This document shows positions 1 to 5,365 of a stretch of DNA of 10,716 nucleotides, piece after piece. How positions within the stretch are numbered: the stretch's first letter is position 1; each line of letters opens with the position of its first letter. The translations under genes were made by a program, and so were the position numbers. The notes beneath the pieces are model-generated. The model did no database searches, was not told the DNA's origin, and worked only from the letters and a program-made list of their open reading frames with translations. The DNA comes from Dehalococcoidia bacterium (lineage in GTDB: Bacteria; Chloroflexota; Dehalococcoidia; UBA2979): NCBI GenBank assembly GCA_018700215.1, contig JABIST010000015.1, forward strand, positions 1 through 10,716, written 5' to 3'.

Positions 1-437
1 ACGACGTGAAGATCGGGGAGATTCAGATTCGGCACGGCTTCGGGCCGCCGATCCTGATTACGCCGTTCCTGGCGAGCCTGAAGCACGCGAAGGAGCTGCT
101 GATGCTGGGCTCGGTGGTGGGCCCGGACGAGGCGCTGCGAATGGGACTGGTGAACCGCGTGGTGCCGGGCGATCAGCTGTTCGAGGAGGCGGCAAAGGTT
201 GCGAAGCAGTTTGGAGCACTACCGCCACACGGGGTGCGGCTGAACAAGTTCCTGGTGAATCGGGTGTACGAGTTGCAGGCGTTCCGCGAGGCGCTGGATT
301 ACCGCGACGATCCGATGATTCAGGCGCTGTCCTCGGAGGCTTCGGGTGACGCGGTGGGGACGGATCGGCTGAAGGTGCTACGCGAGCAGGGCTGGGGGGC
401 GTTTCTGAAGGAGCGCGACGAGGCCTTCAAGGACTGA
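1..437 (+). CDS. Enoyl-CoA hydratase/isomerase family protein, 3' part
   Basis: This is the C-terminal part of a crotonase-fold protein whose start lies before the window; the frame is open from the first base and the first full codon is at 3. The visible 144 or so residues carry the typical crotonase stretch: a Gly/Pro-rich loop (HGFGPPILITPF), then a helix with AKELLMLG and the family signature DEALRMGLVNRVVP. The C-terminal helices expected in the hexameric fold follow. Members hydrate or isomerise acyl-CoA esters in the cytoplasm, in fatty-acid or aromatic-acid breakdown. The N-terminal oxyanion-hole residues are outside the window, so the substrate and even hydratase versus isomerase cannot be decided. 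No strong terminator follows; there is only a short ACCC-TTC-GGGT hairpin right at the stop codon. Confidence 0.88.
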   Translation, partial: DVKIGEIQIRHGFGPPILITPFLASLKHAKELLMLGSVVGPDEALRMGLVNRVVPGDQLFEEAAKVAKQFGALPPHGVRLNKFLVNRVYELQAFREALDYRDDPMIQALSSEASGDAVGTDRLKVLREQGWGAFLKERDEAFKD

Positions 438-633
438 CCCTTCGGGTTGCTCAGGCGCTTCGCGGCTGTTTGTGGGAGGGGGTGAGGTGATTGGGCTTCG
501 TGGGGGAGCTCAGCGGTCCGGACGGTGCTGCGGGTGGCGTTCCTGACGGGGATGCCGGTGGGGATGCCAGGCGTTTGGCATCCGGGGTGCTCGTCGGCTC
601 GGGCGGTCCGTGTTCGGGCGGTAGTTCGTCGAG
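438..633. other. Intergenic region with short inverted and direct repeats
   Basis: This 196-base gap lies between two convergent genes. It holds an 8-bp perfect inverted repeat (562-569 with 576-583, loop GGCGTT) and a direct repeat of GGGGATGCC (548-556 and 560-568). Another imperfect stem sits next to the zinc-ribbon stop codon (GGCGGTAG...CTACTGCC, one G-T pair). None is followed by a T-run on either strand, so I call no terminator with confidence. No convincing coding frame is seen: the frames open here are high-GC shadows with repetitive composition. Confidence 0.5.
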
Positions 634-975
634 CTACTGCCAGCGGGGGAGTTTGGGGAGCTGCTTCTTGAGGGTGAGCTTGGTCTTGCCGACTGAGCCA
701 CCCCAGTGCTTGACGAGGTCAGGGGTGGCTTTGGTGAGGAAGTCTGGGATGTCGGTGGCGTCGTGGACGAAGGCGCCTTCGCGGTAGCAGACGGTGCAGT
801 ACTGATCGATTTCGGAGCCGTCGGCAGCGGTGCCGTGGTCTGGTTGGCGACGGATGGTGAAGCCGCAAGATTCGCAGACGGGGGCATCGCGTCCCTCGGT
901 GAATTCCTTCATGTAGTCGCGGTCGCCGGTGGCCTGGAATTTTCTCGAGGCTTCGCGTTCTTTGATGTCGGCCAT
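634..975 (-). CDS. Small putative zinc-ribbon protein
   Basis: This 113-residue protein has two Cys pairs, C34-x2-C37 and C60-x2-C63, separated by 22 residues. The motifs CESCG, GTAADGS and YCTVCYREGAF match the family known as putative zinc ribbon (Zn_ribbon_2 type), in which the four Cys bind one zinc ion. A charged N-terminal helix precedes the ribbon and a basic C-terminal tail with KLTLKKQLPKLPRWQ follows it. No signal peptide is seen, so it is probably cytoplasmic. The family's role is not established. The ATG at 973-975 is preceded by AAAGGGG at good spacing. The gene stands alone between hairpins on both sides, and a 17-bp palindrome (1041-1057) lies 66 bases upstream of the start. 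The zinc-ribbon assignment is firm; the function is unknown. Confidence 0.85.
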   Translation of the reverse strand: MADIKEREASRKFQATGDRDYMKEFTEGRDAPVCESCGFTIRRQPDHGTAADGSEIDQYCTVCYREGAFVHDATDIPDFLTKATPDLVKHWGGSVGKTKLTLKKQLPKLPRWQ

Positions 976-1040
976 TGGTCGCCCCTTTCAGTGGAGCGCG
1001 ACGAGGGTGGAGTGGTCGCGCTGAGTTGTCCGTGCTCACG

Positions 1041-1057
1041 GCATACAGCGTGTATGC
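1041..1057. promoter_or_regulatory. 17-bp palindrome upstream of zinc-ribbon gene, possible operator
   Basis: GCATACA-GCG-TGTATGC is a perfect 7-bp inverted repeat with a 3-base spacer, 66 bases upstream of the zinc-ribbon start codon. The size and symmetry fit a binding site for a dimeric repressor. A weak promoter could overlap it on the minus strand (GAGACA, 16 bases, then TGTATG). It could instead be a small RNA hairpin in the leader. No regulator gene is visible in the window. Confidence 0.35.
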
Positions 1058-1081
1058 GAGTGCTGTCTCTCATGATATCGA

Positions 1082-1115
1082 ATCTGGCGGGCCCGTAGTG
1101 ATGGGCCCGCCAGAT
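1082..1115 (-). terminator. 13-bp GC-rich hairpin after the NIPSNAP gene
   Basis: A perfect 13-bp stem (1082-1094 with 1103-1115, 8-base loop) lies 69 bases downstream of the NIPSNAP stop codon, in its direction of transcription, and before the zinc-ribbon promoter region. It probably insulates the two minus-strand genes. On the minus strand it is followed by TCGATAT rather than a clean T-run, so intrinsic termination is plausible but not typical. Confidence 0.5.
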
Positions 1116-1184
1116 GGGAGTGTGGGGGGATGGGAGGAAGCGGCCGCCTCGGAGGGTGGGTCGGAGAACGGCCGCGATTGCTGG

Positions 1185-1505
1185 TTAGCGAAGGGCGGAA
1201 AGCTTGGTGGGCTCGATGCGCTGAACGCTGATCTTATCGCGATCCATCAGCTCTGGGATACGGGGGCCGATGTCGTTCTTCCAGTGGTCGCTCTGGTAGA
1301 CGGCTTCGTAGAGGCGCTCACGCTCTTCCTCGGAGTCGAAGCGGCGGACCCAGACGTAGACGGAGTCGTCTTCTTCGCCGGTGAAGCTGCCAACGATGAC
1401 CATGCCCTGTGACTGCTGGAAGGGGATAATTTCGTCTTCCATCATGCGGACCCATTCGTCCTTCTTGCCGGGGCGGATGGAGTACTGGCGCAATTCGAAG
1501 AACAT
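1185..1505 (-). CDS. NIPSNAP family protein
   Basis: This 106-residue protein begins MFFELRQYSIRPGKKDEW and matches the NIPSNAP family, small ferredoxin-like-fold proteins with a dimeric alpha/beta barrel. The family hallmarks seen are the opening beta-strand ELRQYSIRPGK, the GSFTGEEDDSVYVWVRRFDS strand-turn-strand, and the helix EERERLYEAVYQSDHWKN. The frame is open further upstream, to an ATG at 1602-1604 that would overlap the divergent gene. I chose the ATG at 1503-1505 because the family homology starts there and GGAAGG lies 8 bases upstream. No signal peptide or membrane segment is seen. Bacterial members have no agreed reaction, though many sit in catabolic clusters. It is divergent from the DUF3179 gene with 97 bases between the starts. 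Confidence 0.88.
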   Translation of the reverse strand: MFFELRQYSIRPGKKDEWVRMMEDEIIPFQQSQGMVIVGSFTGEEDDSVYVWVRRFDSEEERERLYEAVYQSDHWKNDIGPRIPELMDRDKISVQRIEPTKLSALR

Positions 1506-1574
1506 CTGGGGGGCCTTCCGTGAATGGGCTGTCGATGCGGTAGCGGGCGTCACAGTCGCCTCGGCCCGCGTGGG

Positions 1575-1580
1575 TAGCCT
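1575..1580 (+). promoter_or_regulatory. Possible -10 box for the DUF3179 gene
   Basis: TAGCCT lies 22 bases before the ATG of the DUF3179 gene. Similar TAGnCT hexamers occur upstream of the thioredoxin-fusion gene (2781) and the CoA-transferase gene (6653-6658, minus). No clear -35 element is visible. Confidence 0.25.
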
Positions 1581-1602
1581 ACCGGTGTAGAGGGGATTCG
1601 TC

Positions 1603-2763
1603 ATGGGGGAGTGGGTGCGAGCGTTGCGCGGCGTGGGGAAGTCGACGCTGGCGACGGTGGTGGTGGTGGCGGTTCTGGCGGTGTTGCTGATGTGGCAGCC
1701 GGGCTCTTCGGGTGACGCGCAGACGGGGACGGCGCCGCTGACCGGGCGTTCGCGCGACCTGACGAGTGAGGGCCTGGGGCTCTCCGTGGAGCAGGCGGTG
1801 GCGGAGATGGTAACGCTGCTGCCGAAGGCGTCGATTCCGGCGATTTATGAGCCGACGTTTGTCAGTGCCCTGGAAGGAGACGGGTTTCTGGCGGCGGATG
1901 ACCTGGTGATTGGTGTGGTGATTGACGGTGAGGCGCACGCGTACGGGACGGCGTTTCTGGGGCGGCACGAGATTGTGAACGATGTGGTTGGTGGGCGGGC
2001 GGTTGCGGTGACGTGGTGCCCGCTGTGTTTCACTGCGCTGGTGTACGCGCGGGAGTTCCCAGGTAGAGAGGCACCGCTGCGATTCGGGGTATCGGGGAAG
2101 CTGATCCGGAACGCGCTGGTGATGTACGACCGAGAGACGGACACGCTGTGGAGCCAGTTTCTGGGGGTGGCGGTGGCGGGGGAGTTGCTGGGGGCCTCGC
2201 TAGAGTCGCTGCCATCGCAGTTGATGGAGTGGGCGGCGTGGAAGGTGCTGCATCCTGAGACGGTGGTGCTGGAGCAGGAGGAGCGGGTCTTCGATCGCTA
2301 CACGCCGTACTACGAGGGTGTGGTGGTTGGAGTGTTCGGTGAGCGGCATGGCGATGGGCGGCTGGGTCCGAAGGAGTTTGTGCTGGGGCTTCAGTTGCCG
2401 GGGTTTCAGCGGGCCTACGCGTTCCGCGACCTGAGCGAGTTTCCGGTGGTGAACGATCATCTGGGCGATACGGCGCTGGTGGTGGTGTTTGATGCGGATC
2501 TGGGGACGGGGGTGGCGTTCAATCGGGAGGTTGATGGGCGGTTGCTGACGTTCGATCGGGTGGTGGAGCGATCGGACGGGCGGCTGATGCTGCGGGATCG
2601 GGAGACGAGGACGTTGTGGGCTGGGATGACCGGCGTGGCGCTGGGTGGTGAGCTGGAGGGGGAGCGGTTGGAGCAGCTGACGTTTACGCAGATGTTCTGG
2701 TTCGCGTGGACGGATTACTACGAGCAGGGGCCGCTGTGGGAGCCGCCCGGTTCCGTGCAGTGA
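1603..2763 (+). CDS. DUF3179 domain-containing membrane-anchored protein
   Basis: This 386-residue protein has an N-terminal hydrophobic segment (about residues 15-31) preceded by Arg and Lys, which makes it a signal anchor or uncleaved signal peptide. A low-complexity linker follows, then a DUF3179 domain from about residue 75. The hallmarks are YEPTFVSALEGDGFL, an acidic DDLVIGVVIDGEAHAY, HEIVNDVVGGR (H122), TWCPLCF (C139-x2-C142) and SGKLIRNALVMYDRETDTLWSQ. The domain is expected outside the membrane. Its activity is unknown to me; the conserved CPxC could bind metal or take part in thiol chemistry. The ATG has AGGGG 7 bases upstream. The thioredoxin-fusion gene starts 49 bases downstream with its own possible promoter, so co-transcription is possible but not certain. 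Confidence 0.9.
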   Translation: MGEWVRALRGVGKSTLATVVVVAVLAVLLMWQPGSSGDAQTGTAPLTGRSRDLTSEGLGLSVEQAVAEMVTLLPKASIPAIYEPTFVSALEGDGFLAADDLVIGVVIDGEAHAYGTAFLGRHEIVNDVVGGRAVAVTWCPLCFTALVYAREFPGREAPLRFGVSGKLIRNALVMYDRETDTLWSQFLGVAVAGELLGASLESLPSQLMEWAAWKVLHPETVVLEQEERVFDRYTPYYEGVVVGVFGERHGDGRLGPKEFVLGLQLPGFQRAYAFRDLSEFPVVNDHLGDTALVVVFDADLGTGVAFNREVDGRLLTFDRVVERSDGRLMLRDRETRTLWAGMTGVALGGELEGERLEQLTFTQMFWFAWTDYYEQGPLWEPPGSVQ

Positions 2764-2780
2764 CGCGCGTGTGGTGGTGG

Positions 2781-2786
2781 TAGTCT
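2781..2786 (+). promoter_or_regulatory. Possible -10 box for the thioredoxin-fusion/selenoprotein pair
   Basis: TAGTCT lies 26 bases before the ATG at 2813, in the 49-base gap after the DUF3179 gene. The sequence after it (CCGCGCATTGCGAATG) resembles that after TATACT upstream of the aldo/keto reductase gene. No good -35 element is seen. Confidence 0.3.
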
Positions 2787-2812
2787 CCGCGCATTGCGAA
2801 TGGGGGCTCACG

Positions 2813-4408
2813 ATGACGACGAGTACGACCTTGAAGCCGTTCACGCTGGGCGATGCGGGTGGGGCCGAGTACCGCTTCCCGAGCGGGCGTCCGGCGCTGC
2901 TCTGTTTTGTGAAGGAAGATTGCCCGACCTGTGGGCTGTCGATGCCACTGATCGAAGCGGCGCATCGGGCGTTCGGTGGCGCGGTGGACGTGTGGGCGAT
3001 TGGGCAGGACACGCCGGGGAACGCGGTGCTGGTGGAGCGCCACGGGCTGACGGTGCCGATGCTGGACGACGATGCGCTGGGCGTGTCGTTCGCTTACGAC
3101 CTGGACACGGTGCCATCGGTGTTCCTGGTGGACGGTGAGGGGAATGAGCTGCGGAGCTTCATTGGCTTCGGGCGCGACGACTGGCGCACGCTGATCGACG
3201 AACTGGGGTCGATGACGGGGCTTGATGTGCCCTCGATCGATTGGGGGGAGTACCCGGAGTCGAGGCCGGGGTGTGGGTCGCGGTCGGTGGAGCCGGTGAT
3301 CGCGGAGCGGCTGGCGGCGGAGTCTGAGGGGAGTCCGCTGCGGGCTCGGAAGATTGAGATTGCGTCGGGGGATGACGAGCACGAGTTTCTGTTCGACCAG
3401 GGGCTGACGGACGGGCTGCCTGCGGTGCCGCCGACGCCGGAGCGGGTGCTGCGGATGTTGGGTGGGACGAAGCGGGACGCGCAGGAGGTGGTGGCGATTG
3501 TGCCGCCGAACCTGGCACCGGCGACGGTGGAGAAGGTGGCGATCAACGCGGTGATGGCGGGGTGCAAGCCGGAGTACTTGCCGGTGGTGCTGACGGCGGT
3601 TGAGGCGATGTGTACGGACGAGTTCAACATCCACGGGGTGAGTGCGACGACGATGGGTGCATCGCCAGCGATGGTTGTGAACGGACCGATCCGGGAGCGG
3701 ATCGGGATGAACTCGAGACTGGGCGCGATGGGCGCGGGGAACCGGGCGAACGCGACGATTGGCCGAGCGATCCGGTTCGTGCTGCGGAACGTGGGTGGGG
3801 CGAAGAGCGGGGGGACAGAGCGCTCGACGCTGGCGAGCCCGAGCAAGTTCACGCTGTCGTTCGCGGAGTGGGAGGAGCGGTCGCCGTGGAATCCGTACCA
3901 CGTGGACCATGGGTTCGAGCCTGAGGATTCGGTGGTGACGCTGTTTGCGGCGACGGGCGGGCCGACGATGGTGGTGGACCAGACATCGAGGAGTGCGCGG
4001 CAGATGGGTGGCAGCATCGGGATGGTGATGGAGGGGATCGCGCACCCTCGGTCGCGGGGGCCGCAGGACACGCTGCTGGTGCTGTGCCCGGAGCACCTGG
4101 ACACGATCACGCGGGACGGCTGGACGAAGCAGCAGTTGCTGGATCGGATCCAGGAGGTGAGCGCGAAGCCGCTTCGGGAGCTGCTTGCGGACGAGGAATC
4201 GGGGGTTGGGATTCCGCCGGAGCGGTTCGGAGCGGACGGGCCGACGGAGGAGCAGCTCAACCAGTTGATGCCGAAGTTTGCCAGCACGGATAACATTCAT
4301 CTTGTGGTCGCCGGTTCGGACGCGGGGAAGTTCTCCTCGGTGTTTCAGGGCTGGGCGACGGGACCGCGCGGCTCGATGGTTGTGAGTCGCAAGATTGAGG
4401 AGGCGTGA
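2813..4408 (+). CDS. Thioredoxin-like domain fused to an uncharacterised UGSC-associated domain
   Basis: The product has 531 residues. Residues about 7-135 form a redoxin/TlpA-like domain: a strand (ALLCFVKED), the redox motif C37-P-T-C40, a second strand with WAIGQD, and the cis-proline region TVPSVFLVDGEG (P101). There is no signal peptide, so it is cytoplasmic. After a linker, residues about 190-460 form a second conserved domain with DGLPAVPPTPERV, MAGCKPEYLPVV (C251), VVNGPIRERIGMNS, GNRANATIGRAIR and ERSPWNPYHV. I recognise this as a recurring but uncharacterised family often near UGSC-type proteins, and know no assigned reaction. The ATG at 2813 has GGGGG just upstream; a GTG at 2771 would add only low-complexity residues. 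The next gene starts one base after the stop, so the two are surely translated from one mRNA. I infer that the thioredoxin domain exchanges electrons with the selenoprotein. Confidence 0.85.
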   Translation: MTTSTTLKPFTLGDAGGAEYRFPSGRPALLCFVKEDCPTCGLSMPLIEAAHRAFGGAVDVWAIGQDTPGNAVLVERHGLTVPMLDDDALGVSFAYDLDTVPSVFLVDGEGNELRSFIGFGRDDWRTLIDELGSMTGLDVPSIDWGEYPESRPGCGSRSVEPVIAERLAAESEGSPLRARKIEIASGDDEHEFLFDQGLTDGLPAVPPTPERVLRMLGGTKRDAQEVVAIVPPNLAPATVEKVAINAVMAGCKPEYLPVVLTAVEAMCTDEFNIHGVSATTMGASPAMVVNGPIRERIGMNSRLGAMGAGNRANATIGRAIRFVLRNVGGAKSGGTERSTLASPSKFTLSFAEWEERSPWNPYHVDHGFEPEDSVVTLFAATGGPTMVVDQTSRSARQMGGSIGMVMEGIAHPRSRGPQDTLLVLCPEHLDTITRDGWTKQQLLDRIQEVSAKPLRELLADEESGVGIPPERFGADGPTEEQLNQLMPKFASTDNIHLVVAGSDAGKFSSVFQGWATGPRGSMVVSRKIEEA

Positions 4409-4409
4409 G

Positions 4410-4934
4410 ATGTGCGCGATGAGGATCTTGGATCCGACCGATGAGCGTGAGCCGATCCGACGGCAACTGACGCCGCGGCCGGAGCATGTGACGGGGACCG
4501 TGGGGTTCCTGGATATTTCGAAGCCGCGCGGGAACGTGCTGCTGGACCGGCTGGAGGCGCTGTTCGACGAGCGGCTGCCAGACGTGGAAGTGCGGCGCTA
4601 CGCGAAGCCGACGTTTACGAAGCCGGCACCGGAAGACCTACGTCGGAAGATTGCAGAGGAGTGTGGCTTCGTTATCGAAGCACTCGCTGACTGAGGGTCT
4701 TGTACAACGTGCAGTGTGCACGACACGGTTTGGTTCGAGATTCAGGGGATTCCTTCGGTGTTCCTGGCATCGACGGAGTTTGTAGACGCCGCGACGGCGC
4801 AGTCCGAGATGCTTGGCTTACCTGAGGTGCAGCGGGTGTTCGTCCCGCACCCGATTCAGGATGCGACGGACGCTGAGATGCAGGCGAAGGCGGAGGAGGC
4901 GTTCGAGGCGATCCTGGGAGCGCTGATCGACTAG
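4410..4934 (+). CDS. UGSC-family selenoprotein, UGA read as selenocysteine
   Basis: Read through the TGA at 4692-4694 this is one 174-residue protein with selenocysteine at position 95. The centre reads A-D-U95-G-S-C98-T-T-C101-S, exactly the motif that names the UGSC family. After it come FEIQGIPSVFLAST (109-122) and RVFVPHPIQD (142-151), which continue the fold without a frame change. The N-terminal half has a strand-helix pattern with no Cys pair. AGGAGG lies 6 bases before the ATG at 4410. A hairpin fitting a bacterial SECIS follows the UGA. Without readthrough one gets a 94-residue fragment lacking the active site, and a GTG-started remainder with no ribosome site. The likely role is a redox enzyme using Sec95 with C98 or C101; the substrate is unknown. 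It lacks membrane segments. SelA, SelB, SelD and tRNA-Sec must be encoded outside the window. A pseudogene or a sequencing error is the alternative, and I consider it unlikely. Confidence 0.88.
4692..4694 (+). other. In-frame UGA, probable selenocysteine codon
   Basis: TGA at codon 95 of the UGSC-family gene coincides with the U of U-G-S-C. Coding character, frame and family homology continue unchanged for 79 codons to a TAG stop at 4932-4934. Confidence 0.88.
4701..4725 (+). promoter_or_regulatory. Bacterial SECIS-like hairpin
   Basis: The mRNA just after the UGA can form a perfect 6-bp stem, CGTGCA (4708-4713) with TGCACG (4717-4722), closing a GTG loop. A 3-bp lower stem (TGT 4701-4703 with ACA 4723-4725) is separated by a 5'-side ACAA bulge. 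The first loop base is G at 4714, with 19 bases between it and the UGA. As I recall, bacterial SECIS elements need a small apical loop with a G in its first two positions, about 16-37 bases after the UGA, so this fits. SelB would bind it to deliver Sec-tRNA. Confidence 0.75.
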
Positions 4935-4978
4935 CCCGAAGTTTGGATTTCCTCGGCTGCTTCGGCGGCTGGGTCGGG

Positions 4979-5003
4979 AGCCCCCGTGAGGGGGCTTTCG
5001 TGT
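4979..5003 (+). terminator. Rho-independent terminator after the selenoprotein gene
   Basis: A 7-bp stem AGCCCCC (4979-4985) with GGGGGCT (4990-4996) closes a GTGA tetraloop of the stable GNRA type and runs into TTTCGTGTG. It lies 44 bases after the selenoprotein stop codon and ends the plus-strand block. Confidence 0.75.
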
Positions 5004-5022
5004 GTTTGGGGCGGGGCCGTGG

Positions 5023-5060
5023 CTACTGGCCGCCGAGGATGTTGTTGGCGCGGCAGGCGG
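5023..5060 (-). repeat. Relic copy of the CoA-transferase 3' end (direct repeat, left copy)
   Basis: Read on the minus strand this encodes RANNILGGQ and a TAG stop, against RANNIIGGE and TAA at the end of the CoA-transferase gene (5328-5365). The two 38-base segments match at 33 positions. Differences include third-codon positions and conservative changes, as expected of a diverged coding sequence. Similarity stops sharply inside, so this is an isolated tail, not a gene. The two copies flank the DUF1059-like gene. Confidence 0.7.
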
Positions 5061-5095
5061 GGAGTGATGGGGCTCCCCGAGGGGCGAGGCGACGA

Positions 5096-5293
5096 TCAGG
5101 ACTCGGTCTTGATGAGTTCCTTGAGCTGGGCTCGATCTTCGTCTGTCCATGCAGTCGGGTCCTCTGCGTGAGAGTCCGAGGCGTGGAGTTCGATGTGCTT
5201 CCAGAGCTCGCCGGGTGTTTGTGCGTAGAACCGGCCGGGGCAGGTTTCCATTCCCGGGTAGTCCGCGCAGGCATATGAGTGAACGGGTTCCAT
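5096..5293 (-). CDS. DUF1059-like small protein
   Basis: This 65-residue protein has a Cys pair, C9 and C18, in CADYPGMETCPGRF, and His residues H33, H37 and H42. The C-terminal-side HASDSH has the H-x4-H spacing of the HAREVH end of DUF1059. The layout of two Cys followed by H-x4-H matches that family of tiny proteins, probably metal-binding, whose role is unknown. A frame open far upstream runs through the CoA-transferase gene and is a shadow. The ATG at 5291-5293 is chosen because AGGAGG lies 5 bases before it and the family homology begins there. The gene starts 34 bases after the CoA-transferase stop on the same strand, so it is probably co-transcribed with it. It sits between two 38-bp repeats. 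Confidence 0.8.
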   Translation of the reverse strand: MEPVHSYACADYPGMETCPGRFYAQTPGELWKHIELHASDSHAEDPTAWTDEDRAQLKELIKTES

Positions 5294-5327
5294 ACGGACC
5301 TCCTGGATTGTGAGGAGACTACCGCAG

Positions 5328-5365
5328 TTACTCGCCGCCGATGATGTTGTTGGCTCGGAAGGCGG
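5328..5365 (-). repeat. Direct repeat, right copy (true CoA-transferase 3' end)
   Basis: This is the authentic 3' end of the CoA-transferase gene, including its TAA stop, and the partner of the 5023-5060 relic. The two copies lie exactly 305 bases apart in the same orientation. Confidence 0.7.

Noticed and set aside
548..583. Inverted and direct GATGCC repeats as a CRISPR or mobile element end
   Set aside because: There are only two or three very short copies, with no regular spacing, no cas or transposase gene nearby and no target duplication.
1506..1604. N-terminal extension of the NIPSNAP protein to 139 residues
   Set aside because: The extra residues do not match the family and would overlap the divergent gene's start. 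A good ribosome site precedes the internal ATG.
2761..3138. TGA stop of the DUF3179 gene as a second selenocysteine codon
   Set aside because: The frame beyond it is a shadow of the thioredoxin-fusion gene and shows no DUF3179 or redox motif. The protein already has its normal C-terminus.
2684..4300. Long minus-strand open frames (538 and 400 codons) opposite the thioredoxin-fusion gene
   Set aside because: They are Arg/Pro/His-rich or Ser-rich, without recognisable motifs, and arise from the GC-rich third positions of the real plus-strand gene.
4716..4934. Separate 72-residue gene starting with GTG
   Set aside because: There is no ribosome site, and it is the continuation of the UGSC-family frame after the selenocysteine codon.
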